A stretch of DNA of 64,000 bases from contig NZ_CP114288.1 of assembly GCF_027111335.1 (NCBI RefSeq), positions 682,001 through 746,000 of the forward strand. Reading direction: 5' to 3'. The DNA is from Flavobacterium aquiphilum. Its GTDB lineage: Bacteria; Bacteroidota; Bacteroidia; Flavobacteriales; Flavobacteriaceae. Positions 49,497 to 57,983 of this stretch are shown here, in pieces (position 1 is the first letter of the stretch; the number at the start of each line of letters is the position of its first letter). The position numbers and the translations under genes are program-made. The notes under the pieces are model-generated. The model was not told where the DNA came from, did not search any database, and worked only from the letters and a program-made list of their open reading frames with translations.

Positions 49497-50108
49497 ATGT
49501 TTCTCGAAAACACAGTAAATCATAAAGAGCAATTTGGATGGATTGAAGTCATTTGCGGCTCCATGTTTTCGGGAAAAACCGAAGAACTCATCCGAAGGTT
49601 AAGACGGGCACAGTTTGCCAAACAACGAGTAGAAATCTTTAAACCTGCTATCGATACCCGTTATCATGAGGAAATGGTAGTGTCACATGACAGCAACGAA
49701 ATTCGTTCAACACCGGTTCCCGCAGCTGCCAATATCGCTATTTTGGCGCAAGGTTGTGATGTGATCGGGATTGATGAAGCCCAGTTTTTTGATGACGAAA
49801 TCGTGACGGTTTGTAACGACCTTGCCAATCAGGGAATTCGTGTCATTGTTGCTGGTTTGGATATGGATTTCAAAGGCAATCCTTTCGGGCCTATGCCTGC
49901 GCTTATGGCCACAGCCGAGTATGTGACCAAAGTACATGCGGTGTGTACACGAACCGGGAATCTGGCGAATTACAGTTTTCGAAAAACAGACAACGACAAA
50001 CTCGTTATGCTGGGTGAGACTGAAGAATACGAGCCTTTGAGCCGTGCGGCCTATTTTCACGCCATGCGAAAAGATGAAAAAAATGACGAGAATAAAAAAT
50101 TTAAATAA
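49497..50108 (+). CDS. tdk: Thymidine kinase
   Basis: This 203-residue type II thymidine kinase has P-loop [15 protein letters not shown], the catalytic region IDEAQFFDD and the lasso segment [15 protein letters not shown]. The start at 49497 ([15 protein letters not shown]) is chosen because 31 codons upstream look unconserved; TACTTTTG at 49399-49406 is a possible -7 box. The zinc-binding cysteines of many TKs are reduced: only one Cys remains in CTRTG, and the second pair is replaced by EPLSRAAY. murF-alr follows 9 bases after the stop. Confidence 0.95.
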   Translation: MFLENTVNHKEQFGWIEVICGSMFSGKTEELIRRLRRAQFAKQRVEIFKPAIDTRYHEEMVVSHDSNEIRSTPVPAAANIAILAQGCDVIGIDEAQFFDDEIVTVCNDLANQGIRVIVAGLDMDFKGNPFGPMPALMATAEYVTKVHAVCTRTGNLANYSFRKTDNDKLVMLGETEEYEPLSRAAYFHAMRKDEKNDENKKFK

Positions 50109-50117
50109 AACTCAAGA

Positions 50118-52592
50118 TTGAATTTAAATATTTCAAATATTGAAAGTGTTCTCCAATCAAAATGGGATAGAAATCCTGATGGAGAGACTATAGACACTGT
50201 TTCTATAGACAGCCGTTCTTTGCAAAACAATGAGAAAACGCTCTTTTTTGCATTAGCCGGAGCGAATCACGATGCCCATATTTACATAAAAGATTTAATT
50301 GCAAAAGGCGTTCGTTATTTTGTGGTGACCCATATTCCCGATGGTCTTGAGGGAAAAGCCAATTTTTTGGTTGTCAATAATACGTTGAAAGCGTTACAAC
50401 AGTTTGCAGCTTATTACCGAAGCCTTTTTTCGTTTCCGATTATTGGAGTAACGGGAAGTAACGGTAAAACCATCGTAAAAGAATGGCTCAATTTCCTGTT
50501 GAGTCCCGACTATAATATCATCCGAAGCCCGAAAAGCTATAACTCACAAGTGGGGGTTCCGTTGTCAGTTTTGGCTATAAACGAACAGCATAATTTAGGG
50601 ATTTTTGAAGCCGGGATTTCGACGGTTTCGGAAATGGACAAACTAGAGAAAATCATTCGGCCAACGGTCGGAATTTTGACCAATATCGGCTCTGCCCACG
50701 ATGAAGGCTTTGAAAATTTGGATGAAAAAATCAAGGAAAAAATGTTGCTTTTCCAACATTCGGAAGTAGTGATTTATCAAAAAAATGAGTTAACAGATAA
50801 TTTCATGTCAAGTTCTTCCTCCCTCTCTTTTGGAGAGGGGCGGGGTGAGGCTATTTCATGGTCTTTTACAGATGAAACCGCCGCTGTTTTTGTGTCCAAA
50901 AAAGAGCATACGCACGACCATACACTTATTGAATATACATGCAAAGGGAATGTTTCGGCCTTGGAAATCCCTTTTGTGGACGATGCTTCTGTCGAAAATG
51001 TGATTTCCTGTCTTTTGGTTTTGTTGTATTTGGAATACGATGCCAAAACGATTCAAAGCCGAATCGAATTATTGTTTCCGATTGAAATGCGTTTGAAAGT
51101 GAAAAAGGGAATCAATAATTGTAGCCTTATCGATGACAGTTACAGTTCCGATTTTCAGTCTTTGAAAATAGCATTGGATTTTCTTGAAAGCCAAAAACAG
51201 CATCAGAAGAAGACGGTAATTCTTTCGGATATTTTTCAAAGCGGATTATCGAATGAAGCTTTGTATTCTAAAGTGGCCGAGCTGATTATTTCCAATAATA
51301 TTAACCGTGTTATCGGAATTGGCGAAACGATTTCTACTTTGAAAACAAAACTTCCGAATGCTTCATTTTTTAAAGATAGCAATGAATTTTTGGCGCAATT
51401 GGAGCAGTTGAATTTCGAAAATGAAACCATTCTTATAAAAGGAGCGCGATCTTTCCAGTTTGAAGAAATCGTGGCGGCATTTGCAGAGAAAACACACGAA
51501 ACCGTTCTTGAAATTAACCTGAATGCAATAAGTCATAACTTTAATTTTTTCAAATCAAAACTAAAACCAACGACCAAAATGATGGCGATGGTTAAAGCTT
51601 TTGGTTATGGAAGCGGGGGTTTTGAAATTGCAAAATTGCTTGAGCATCACAAATTGGATTATTTGGGTGTGGCTTTCGCCGATGAGGGAATTTCGCTGAA
51701 AACCGCGGGCATCAAATTGCCGATTATGGTTTTGAATCCGGAGAATACCAGTTTCCCGGCAATTATTCAGCATCAATTGGAACCGGAAATTTACAGTCTG
51801 AAAGGATTGAATGCTTTTCTGAAAATTGCTGAACAGAAAAAATTAAAAGATTTTCCTATTCATATAAAAATGGATACCGGAATGCATCGTTTGGGTTTTG
51901 AATTAAACACGATTGATGATTTAATCGTTACTTTGAAAGGAAACCAAACGGTCAAAGTGAAGAGCATTCTTTCGCATTTGGCTACCAGTGATGACCCGCA
52001 ACAGAAAGATTTTGTTCAATATCAAATTGGGTTATTCGAAAAATTATCTTCGAAATTAATGAATGAATTGGGGATTAGTCCTATCCGCCATATTTTGAAT
52101 ACATCCGGTATCAGTAATTTTCCGGAAGCGCAATACGATATGGTTCGTTTGGGAATTGGTTTGTATGGTGTTTCCAATGATTCGGAGGAGCAAAAATACC
52201 TTGAAAACGTTGGAACGTTAAAATCGGTTATTTCCCAAATCAGGACAATTCAGCCAGGCGAAAGCGTGGGCTACGGCAGACGGTTTATGGCGGAGAGAGA
52301 ATCTAAAATAGCTACGATCCCGATTGGTTATGCTGACGGAATTTCGAGACATTGGGGGAATGGTGTTGGATTTGTAACCATTAAAAATATAAAAGCACCT
52401 GTTCTTGGAAGCGTTTGCATGGATATGTTAATGGCGGACGTGACCGGGATTGACTGTAAAGAAGGGGATTCGGTGGTGATTTTTGGCGAAAGCCCGACCG
52501 TGACTTATATGGCCGAACAACTGAAAACAATTCCGTATGAAATTCTTACTAGTATTTCGCAAAGAGTTAAGAGGGTTTTTTATAGGGAATAA
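50118..52592 (+). CDS. murF-alr: Bifunctional MurF / alanine racemase fusion
   Basis: This 824-residue fusion is typical of Bacteroidetes. The MurF half (about 1-450) adds D-Ala-D-Ala to the UDP-muramoyl tripeptide, with ATP-binding GVTGSNGKTIVKEWL near 108. The racemase half (about 458-824) makes D-alanine, with PLP lysine in MAMVKAFGYGSGGFE (near 491) and the Tyr region ESVGYGRRFM (near 716). The start is a TTG at 50118. An odd stretch SSSSSLSFGEGRGEA (about 232-246) in the MurF part is encoded by an inserted 30-bp hairpin element, in frame, so the gene remains intact. Confidence 0.95.
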   Translation: MNLNISNIESVLQSKWDRNPDGETIDTVSIDSRSLQNNEKTLFFALAGANHDAHIYIKDLIAKGVRYFVVTHIPDGLEGKANFLVVNNTLKALQQFAAYYRSLFSFPIIGVTGSNGKTIVKEWLNFLLSPDYNIIRSPKSYNSQVGVPLSVLAINEQHNLGIFEAGISTVSEMDKLEKIIRPTVGILTNIGSAHDEGFENLDEKIKEKMLLFQHSEVVIYQKNELTDNFMSSSSSLSFGEGRGEAISWSFTDETAAVFVSKKEHTHDHTLIEYTCKGNVSALEIPFVDDASVENVISCLLVLLYLEYDAKTIQSRIELLFPIEMRLKVKKGINNCSLIDDSYSSDFQSLKIALDFLESQKQHQKKTVILSDIFQSGLSNEALYSKVAELIISNNINRVIGIGETISTLKTKLPNASFFKDSNEFLAQLEQLNFENETILIKGARSFQFEEIVAAFAEKTHETVLEINLNAISHNFNFFKSKLKPTTKMMAMVKAFGYGSGGFEIAKLLEHHKLDYLGVAFADEGISLKTAGIKLPIMVLNPENTSFPAIIQHQLEPEIYSLKGLNAFLKIAEQKKLKDFPIHIKMDTGMHRLGFELNTIDDLIVTLKGNQTVKVKSILSHLATSDDPQQKDFVQYQIGLFEKLSSKLMNELGISPIRHILNTSGISNFPEAQYDMVRLGIGLYGVSNDSEEQKYLENVGTLKSVISQIRTIQPGESVGYGRRFMAERESKIATIPIGYADGISRHWGNGVGFVTIKNIKAPVLGSVCMDMLMADVTGIDCKEGDSVVIFGESPTVTYMAEQLKTIPYEILTSISQRVKRVFYRE
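50821..50850 (+). repeat. 30-bp hairpin element inside murF-alr
   Basis: The stem CCCTCTCT/GGAGAGGG (with one mismatch at the loop side), 3-base loop and tail GCGGGGTGAGG match the unit that bounds the DUF559 cassette. It is read through in frame and adds about 10-14 residues to MurF. Confidence 0.75.
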
Positions 52593-52656
52593 TGCTGTTT
52601 TTTGTAAAAGATTAACTATATTCGTTACATTATAAACTAACCAAAATCAAAACATT

Positions 52657-53085
52657 ATGGGATTTATCAGTGATTTCAAAGCCTTTTTGATGAAAGGCGA
52701 AATAGTGAATTTGGCTACAGCGGTAATTGTTGGGGGTGCATTCGGAAAAATTGTGACCTCTTTTACAAATGACGTTTTAATGCCGCCTATTGGATTATTA
52801 TTAGGAAAAGTTGATTTTAAAAACCTGAAAATTGTGCTTCAGGAAGGCATTCCCGCAGTTATGGAAAATGGTGCCGAAAAAGCGCCAGCCGTAGCAGAAG
52901 TTGCGATTAACTATGGTTCTTTTATTCAAACCGTTTTTGATTTTGTGATTATTGGTTTTTGTATTTTTATGGTATTAAAAGCCTATGAAAAAACCAAAAA
53001 ACAAGAAGCAGTGGTTGAAGCTCCTCCAGCAGGGCCAACACAGGAAGAATTACTTGCCGAAATCAGGGATTTATTGAAAAAGTAA
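52657..53085 (+). CDS. mscL: Large-conductance mechanosensitive channel
   Basis: This 142-residue membrane channel opens under hypo-osmotic stress to release solutes. The first helix, with NLATAVIVGGAFGKIVTS, contains the gate-forming residues of MscL, and the second helix is FVIIGFCIFMVLKAY. The C-terminal cytoplasmic bundle ends TQEELLAEIRDLLKK, the standard end of the family. Length is usual. Intergenic repeats and a terminator follow. Confidence 0.97.
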   Translation: MGFISDFKAFLMKGEIVNLATAVIVGGAFGKIVTSFTNDVLMPPIGLLLGKVDFKNLKIVLQEGIPAVMENGAEKAPAVAEVAINYGSFIQTVFDFVIIGFCIFMVLKAYEKTKKQEAVVEAPPAGPTQEELLAEIRDLLKK

Positions 53086-53089
53086 CTCC

Positions 53090-53277
53090 TAAGATTCTAA
53101 GTCAATAAGTTTCTGAGTTAAAAATCTTAGTATCTCCGGAACTCAGCAACTTTGAAAAAGAAATTATACCGCTTTACACTATATATTCTAACTAAACCAC
53201 CTTATAAACGGGTGGTTCTTTTTTTAAGATACTAAGTTTTTAAGTTACTTGGTAAAAACTTAGAATTTCAGGAACTT
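53090..53277. repeat. Two degenerate AAG/CTTAG-rich repeats flanking a terminator
   Basis: The 304-base gap 53086-53389 contains two diverged copies (53090-53145 and 53225-53277) that share TAAGAT-CTAAGT, AAGTT-CT, AAAAA and GGAACT in the same order. Each is also weakly self-complementary. They resemble the TTAAGATATTAAG-type sequence of the 3006-3070 hairpin. Confidence 0.55.
53195..53225 (+). terminator. Rho-independent terminator after mscL
   Basis: AACCACC and GGTGGTT form a 7-bp stem with a 9-base loop, followed by CTTTTTTT. It lies 110 bases after the mscL stop. Confidence 0.85.
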
Positions 53278-53326
53278 AAAAATACTTGTTTAATTTATAA
53301 CAATTTGTTAATTTTTGTGAACCCCC

Positions 53327-53356
53327 TTGTTTCTTTTTGAAGATTACATACTTTTG
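53327..53356 (+). promoter_or_regulatory. Promoter of asd
   Basis: TTG (53327-53329), exactly 19 bases, TACTTTTG (53349-53356) form a consensus flavobacterial promoter 33 bases before the asd start. Confidence 0.75.
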
Positions 53357-53389
53357 TAAAAAAAATAAATAGACTATAAAATATATACA

Positions 53390-54379
53390 ATGAGAATAGC
53401 AGTTGTAGGAGCTACCGGAATGGTTGGCGAAATAATGTTGAAAGTATTGGCGGAAAGAAACTTTCCTGTAACAGAATTAATCCCAGTTGCATCTGAGAAA
53501 TCAGTTGGGAAAGAAATCGAATTCAAAGGGAAAAAATATAAAGTGGTTGGTCTTCAAACTGCAGTTGACTTGAAAGCAGACATCGCTTTGTTCTCTGCCG
53601 GTGGAGGAACATCACTAGAATGGGCTCCTAAATTTGCGGAAGCGGGAACTACCGTTATTGACAATTCATCTGCATGGAGAATGGATCCTACCAAAAAATT
53701 GGTTGTTCCTGAAATCAATGCCAATCAATTGACAAAAGAGGATAAAATTATTGCCAACCCAAACTGTTCGACTATCCAAATGGTATTGGCTTTGGCTCCA
53801 TTGCATGAAAAATATAACATAAAACGTGTAATCGTTTCTACTTACCAATCTATTACAGGAACGGGTGTAAAAGCGGTTCAACAATTTGAAAACGAAGTGG
53901 CCGGAGTAAAAGGCGACATGGTTTATAAATACGAAATCAACCGTAACTGTATCCCGCAATGTGATGTTTTTGAAGATAACGGATACACTAAAGAAGAGAT
54001 GAAATTGGTTAAAGAAACCAAAAAAATCTTAAGTGACGATTCTATCAAAGTAACGGCTACCGCTGTGCGTGTACCGGTTGTTGGTGGACATAGTGAAGCT
54101 GTGAATGTGGAATTCAGCAATGATTTTGACGTTAACGAAGTTAGAACTATTTTGAGTCAAACTGATGGAGTGGTGGTTCAGGATAATTTAGACACTTTCA
54201 CTTACCCAATGCCAAAATATGCCGAAGGTAAAAATGAAGTTTTTGTTGGTAGAATCCGTCGTGACGAAAGCCAGGCAAACACTTTGAACATGTGGATTGT
54301 TGCCGATAACTTGAGAAAAGGAGCTGCGACAAACACTATACAAATCGCAGAATATTTAATTGCTGCAAACTTGGTTTAA
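53390..54379 (+). CDS. asd: Aspartate-semialdehyde dehydrogenase
   Basis: This 329-residue NADP-dependent enzyme of the lysine/threonine/methionine pathway reduces aspartyl phosphate to the semialdehyde. The dinucleotide-binding start VVGATGMVGEIMLK, the active-site Cys in NPNCSTIQMV and the His in VRVPVVGGHSEAV are all present. Length is standard. It is a single-gene unit with a consensus promoter and a strong terminator. Confidence 0.97.
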   Translation: MRIAVVGATGMVGEIMLKVLAERNFPVTELIPVASEKSVGKEIEFKGKKYKVVGLQTAVDLKADIALFSAGGGTSLEWAPKFAEAGTTVIDNSSAWRMDPTKKLVVPEINANQLTKEDKIIANPNCSTIQMVLALAPLHEKYNIKRVIVSTYQSITGTGVKAVQQFENEVAGVKGDMVYKYEINRNCIPQCDVFEDNGYTKEEMKLVKETKKILSDDSIKVTATAVRVPVVGGHSEAVNVEFSNDFDVNEVRTILSQTDGVVVQDNLDTFTYPMPKYAEGKNEVFVGRIRRDESQANTLNMWIVADNLRKGAATNTIQIAEYLIAANLV

Positions 54380-54397
54380 TCCATTTTACTATTATAT

Positions 54398-54442
54398 AAA
54401 TCCGATTGACTTTAAAATAATATAAAGTTAATCGGATTTTTT
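54398..54442 (+). terminator. Terminator after asd
   Basis: AAATCCGATTGACTTTA pairs with TAAAGTTAATCGGATTT (one mismatch) and is followed by a T tract. It begins 19 bases after the stop. Confidence 0.9.
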
Positions 54443-54454
54443 CTATTCTATGAT

Positions 54455-54462
54455 TACCTTTG
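54455..54462 (+). promoter_or_regulatory. -7 box before the His-rich gene
   Basis: TACCTTTG is a perfect TAnnTTTG box only 6 bases before the ATG at 54469, so the message would be nearly or fully leaderless. No clear -33 TTG lies 17-23 bases upstream. Confidence 0.45.
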
Positions 54463-54468
54463 CACCGG

Positions 54469-54825
54469 ATGAGAAAAAGGATTGTCATATTAAATTTTTT
54501 CTGGGCATTTGCGGTATTGTTCGCAATGCTTTTCCAAACTGCGCATACTTATCAGCATCTGGCGCAACAGCTTTCAGAAAAAAAATGCCATCATTCTCAC
54601 ACATCTAAGCATGATATTACCCATCAGCATCACAATTTTGACCATTGTTATGTTTGTGATTTTAAAATAAGCAGTTTTACTTATTCTGAAATTGCTTCCT
54701 ATGGATTTCAAGATGCTATAATACACTCTGAATATACTTTTTTCAAATCCAGAGAAATTACCGAATTCTTTAAAGGGAGCCTTTTTGCACTTCGGGCACC
54801 TCCTGTTTTTATTGCTTTTTTATAG
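54469..54825 (+). CDS. His/Cys-rich small exported protein, unknown
   Basis: This protein of about 118 residues has one N-terminal membrane helix or signal peptide (ILNFFWAFAVLFAMLFQTAH). It is followed by a dense metal-binding-like stretch, CHHSHTSKHDITHQHHNFDH then CYVC. The C-terminal half is not recognisable. The ATG at 54469 was preferred to the TTG at 54460 because of the promoter box that overlaps the latter. It precedes a TonB receptor on the same strand by 147 bases and may be a periplasmic metal sensor, chaperone or buffer for it. The metal is unproven. Confidence 0.7.
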   Translation: MRKRIVILNFFWAFAVLFAMLFQTAHTYQHLAQQLSEKKCHHSHTSKHDITHQHHNFDHCYVCDFKISSFTYSEIASYGFQDAIIHSEYTFFKSREITEFFKGSLFALRAPPVFIAFL

Positions 54826-54923
54826 AGTTTGAAATTTACATTTATTTAAAAAATAAACATGTAAGTTTCTAGATGAATTTTTGATTCACAAATAAATTAT
54901 GTAAAAATATTTCTTTCATTTCT

Positions 54924-54953
54924 CCCTTTCCTTTGGAGAGGGTTGGGGTGAGG
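54924..54953 (+). repeat. 30-bp hairpin element between genes
   Basis: Stem CCCTTTCC/GGAGAGGG (one G-T pair), TTT loop and tail TTGGGGTGAGG match the unit around the DUF559 cassette. It lies 20 bases before the TonB receptor start codon, within its leader. Confidence 0.75.
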
Positions 54954-54972
54954 AACAATAAAATCATTTTAA

Positions 54973-57180
54973 ATGAAAAGATATATAGTTGCCCTATTTT
55001 TGGGGCTTACCGCCTTTTTGCAGGCACAAAATTCCATAACCGGAAAAGTCACCGATTCCAAAAACAATTCATTGGCAGGCGTTATCGTCGATGCCTCCGA
55101 TTTGCATAAATCAACAAAAACAGACGAAAACGGAGTTTATACTTTGACCGCACTTCCAAACGGTAATTTAACTTTAGTGTTTTCATCCGTGGGGTTTGCG
55201 ACCCAAAATAAAAAGATCGAAAAAGTCCAAAACACGCAGACACTCGATGTTGTTATGGAAGAACTGGCCTTTCAGATGGATGAGGTTATTGTCTCCACGC
55301 CATTTTCCAAATTGCAATCCCAAAACGTAATGAAAATTGACCGCGAAAGTGTTAAAACAATGCAGGAAAAGGGGAGTGCCACCTTGATTGAAGGATTGGC
55401 AACCATTCCGGGAGTTTCACAAGTTTCTACAGGAACTTCTATAGGTAAACCAGTAATCCGCGGATTGAGCGGGAACAGGGTTTTGGTATATACACAGGGA
55501 ATCCGATTGGAGAATCAACAATTTGGAGATGAACACGGGCTTGGACTCAACGACGCCGGAGTGGAAAATGTTGAGGTTATAAAAGGTCCGGCTTCCTTGC
55601 TTTACGGTTCGGATGCGCTAGGTGGGGTTTTGTTTTTTAATCCCGAAAAGTTTGCCTTGGCGAATACTTTTCAGGGCGATTTTGGACAACGAATGTTTTC
55701 GAATACGCTCGGAACCAGTACAACTTTAGGTTTGAAAACATCCACCGATAATTGGAAATATTTGGTACGCGGTTCTTACAACACCCAATCCGATTATAAA
55801 ATTCCCGATGGTGACCGTGTGACCAACACCCGTTTTCAGGAAATGGATTTCAAGGCCGGATTAGGGTACAGCAACGCCAAATTTTCGAGTGTGTTGCGAT
55901 ACAATTACAACAATCTTGATGTGGGAATTCCGGAGGATGGAATCGCTGATCAAACCACTTCCAAAAAAACAGCTTTTCCTAAACAAGGGGTTTACAATAA
56001 TTTATTCTCCTTGAACAACACCCTGTTTTTTACCGATTCCAAATTGGATGTGAATTTGGGTTATATCCGAAATGACAGAAACGAATTTGAAGACAGTGAT
56101 GTTGCGGTTTTGCACATGATTTTAAACACGTTTGACTATAATGTCAAATATTATCTTCCTAAACTAGGGAAAGTTGAAACCATATTTGGAATACAGGGAA
56201 TGTCTCAAGAAAATAGAAATCTCGGAGAAGAATATTTAATTCCAAACGCAACAACGAATGACTTTGGCGTTTTTGGAACTGGGATTTATAATTGGGGAGA
56301 AAGTTCGATTCAGGGAGGACTTCGTTTTGATTACCGACATTTAGTTTCCGAAGAATATGGAATCGTTGGGGATGAAGGTTATTTTGAAGCACTTGATAAA
56401 AATTATGACAGTTTCAACGCTTCATTGGGTTACAAAACCAATTTTGCCAAGGATTTATCTTTCCGATTGAATACGGCAACGGGTTTTAGGGCTCCGAATT
56501 TGGCCGAGCTTTCGTCCAACGGAGTTCACGAAGGAACTTTTCGTTATGAAATAGGAAACGCAGATTTAAAAACCGAACAAAATTTGCAAACCGATTTGGA
56601 TTTGGAATACAAAAGCACCCATTTTGAGTTTAGTGTAAGCGGTTTTTATAATCATATCAACGATTATATTTATTCGTCACCAACCGGAGCAGAAATTGAT
56701 GGATTCAAGGTTTATGATTACATCCAGAATAATGCCAATTTGTATGGAGGAGAATTAGCTTTGCACATTCACCCGCATCCATTGGATTGGTTGCATATCG
56801 AATCTAGTTTTGAAACCGTTACGGGAAAATTGCAGGATGGTGGTTACTTGCCACAAATCCCTGCCAACAATTGGGACAATACCATAAAAACCGATTTTAA
56901 GATTGGCAATTGGCTTGAAGATGCATTTGCCACTTTGAATGTTTCGACAACTTTCAGTCAGGATAAAGTAAGCGGATATGATATTTCTTCAGATGGTTAT
57001 ACGTTGTTTAATATGGGGTTTGGCGGTAAGGTGAAATTGGGCAAAACAGCTTTTGATATCAATTTGAATGGTAATAACTTGCTCAATAAAACCTATATAC
57101 CGCATTTATCTCGATTGGCTACTTCAGGAATACCCAATCTGGGACGGAATTTTGTTTTGGGAGTTGCTTTTAAGTTCTAA
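54973..57180 (+). CDS. TonB-dependent receptor (probable metal receptor, ZnuD-like)
   Basis: This 735-residue outer-membrane receptor has a signal peptide (1-18), a carboxypeptidase regulatory-like domain (about 20-95), a plug (about 110-225, with GKPVIRGLSGNRVLVYTQGI and IKGPASLLYGSDALGG) and a 22-strand barrel ending FVLGVAFKF. The short plug and the motif GDEHGLGLNDAG resemble zinc and copper receptors rather than SusC-type transporters. It follows a His/Cys-rich small protein, which supports a metal substrate. This is inference. A hairpin element lies in its leader. Confidence 0.88.
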   Translation: MKRYIVALFLGLTAFLQAQNSITGKVTDSKNNSLAGVIVDASDLHKSTKTDENGVYTLTALPNGNLTLVFSSVGFATQNKKIEKVQNTQTLDVVMEELAFQMDEVIVSTPFSKLQSQNVMKIDRESVKTMQEKGSATLIEGLATIPGVSQVSTGTSIGKPVIRGLSGNRVLVYTQGIRLENQQFGDEHGLGLNDAGVENVEVIKGPASLLYGSDALGGVLFFNPEKFALANTFQGDFGQRMFSNTLGTSTTLGLKTSTDNWKYLVRGSYNTQSDYKIPDGDRVTNTRFQEMDFKAGLGYSNAKFSSVLRYNYNNLDVGIPEDGIADQTTSKKTAFPKQGVYNNLFSLNNTLFFTDSKLDVNLGYIRNDRNEFEDSDVAVLHMILNTFDYNVKYYLPKLGKVETIFGIQGMSQENRNLGEEYLIPNATTNDFGVFGTGIYNWGESSIQGGLRFDYRHLVSEEYGIVGDEGYFEALDKNYDSFNASLGYKTNFAKDLSFRLNTATGFRAPNLAELSSNGVHEGTFRYEIGNADLKTEQNLQTDLDLEYKSTHFEFSVSGFYNHINDYIYSSPTGAEIDGFKVYDYIQNNANLYGGELALHIHPHPLDWLHIESSFETVTGKLQDGGYLPQIPANNWDNTIKTDFKIGNWLEDAFATLNVSTTFSQDKVSGYDISSDGYTLFNMGFGGKVKLGKTAFDINLNGNNLLNKTYIPHLSRLATSGIPNLGRNFVLGVAFKF

Positions 57181-57202
57181 GGATGAAGTTTTATAAAATT
57201 AC

Positions 57203-57236
57203 AAACCCCAATAGCAAAAGTTATTGGGGTTTGGTT
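57203..57236. terminator. Bidirectional terminator between the TonB receptor gene and mtgA
   Basis: AAACCCCAATA and TATTGGGGTTT form an 11-bp stem with an 8-base loop. T-rich sequence follows on the plus strand and A-rich sequence precedes it, so it can serve both convergent genes. Confidence 0.88.
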
Positions 57237-57980
57237 TTAATATTCAATTTTTCCGATATGCTTCATAATCCGGACAATTTTTGTCTTTCGGTTATTGATG
57301 TAGGAGGATGAGCTTGTGGCTTTGTATTTTCTTGGGTTGGGCAAAATGGCGGCGATTCCTGCAGCTTGTTGTAGAGTCAAACTCGAAGCGTCCCGGCGGT
57401 ACCAGTGTTCGGTTGCGGCATACGCCCCATAAACGCCGTCACCCATTTCGATGCTGTTGAGGTAAACTTCCATGATGCGTTTTTTGCCCCAAATAATTTC
57501 TATTAAAACGGTGAAATAAGCTTCCAGGCCTTTTCGGAGGTAACTTCGGCCTTGCCAAAGAAAAACATTTTTGGCGGTTTGTTGTGAAATGGTGCTTCCG
57601 CCTTTTATTTTTCGACCTCTTTCATTGCTTTTGTAGGCTTTTTGCATCGCGATAAAATCAAAGCCGTTGTGGGTTAAGAAAGTTCCGTCTTCACTGGCAA
57701 TTACTGCTTTTTGAAGGTTCATGGAAATTTTATCGATAGGCTCCCAATTGTGACTGAAATAAATTTCTTTTCCAGCAGCTTTGTTTTCAAAATAGCGGAT
57801 TACCATCAAAGGAGTGAACGGAACAGGTACAAATTTGAAAAGCACCACAAGTGCAACTGAAATCCCAAAAAACCACAGCAGTGCTTTTAGAAGAAACCAT
57901 TTTATTTTGGCTCCAAAACTTTTGGATTGCTTTTTGGAGGGTTTTTTAGTTGTTTTTTTGGGAGTTATTTTGGTTGCCAT
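57237..57980 (-). CDS. mtgA: Monofunctional peptidoglycan transglycosylase
   Basis: This 247-residue membrane-anchored glycosyltransferase of family GT51 polymerises lipid II into glycan strands. After a Lys-rich start and one membrane helix (about 27-50) it shows the catalytic Glu in [47 protein letters not shown] and [14 protein letters not shown]. No transpeptidase domain is present. It begins 3 bases after the stop of the FAD oxidoreductase gene, so the two are co-transcribed. Confidence 0.96.
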   Translation of the reverse strand: MATKITPKKTTKKPSKKQSKSFGAKIKWFLLKALLWFFGISVALVVLFKFVPVPFTPLMVIRYFENKAAGKEIYFSHNWEPIDKISMNLQKAVIASEDGTFLTHNGFDFIAMQKAYKSNERGRKIKGGSTISQQTAKNVFLWQGRSYLRKGLEAYFTVLIEIIWGKKRIMEVYLNSIEMGDGVYGAYAATEHWYRRDASSLTLQQAAGIAAILPNPRKYKATSSSSYINNRKTKIVRIMKHIGKIEY

Positions 57981-57983
57981 TTT

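Noticed and set aside
50118..52592. MurF-Alr as a frameshift-induced false fusion
   Set aside because: The fusion is a known arrangement in Bacteroidetes, and both domains are complete in one frame.
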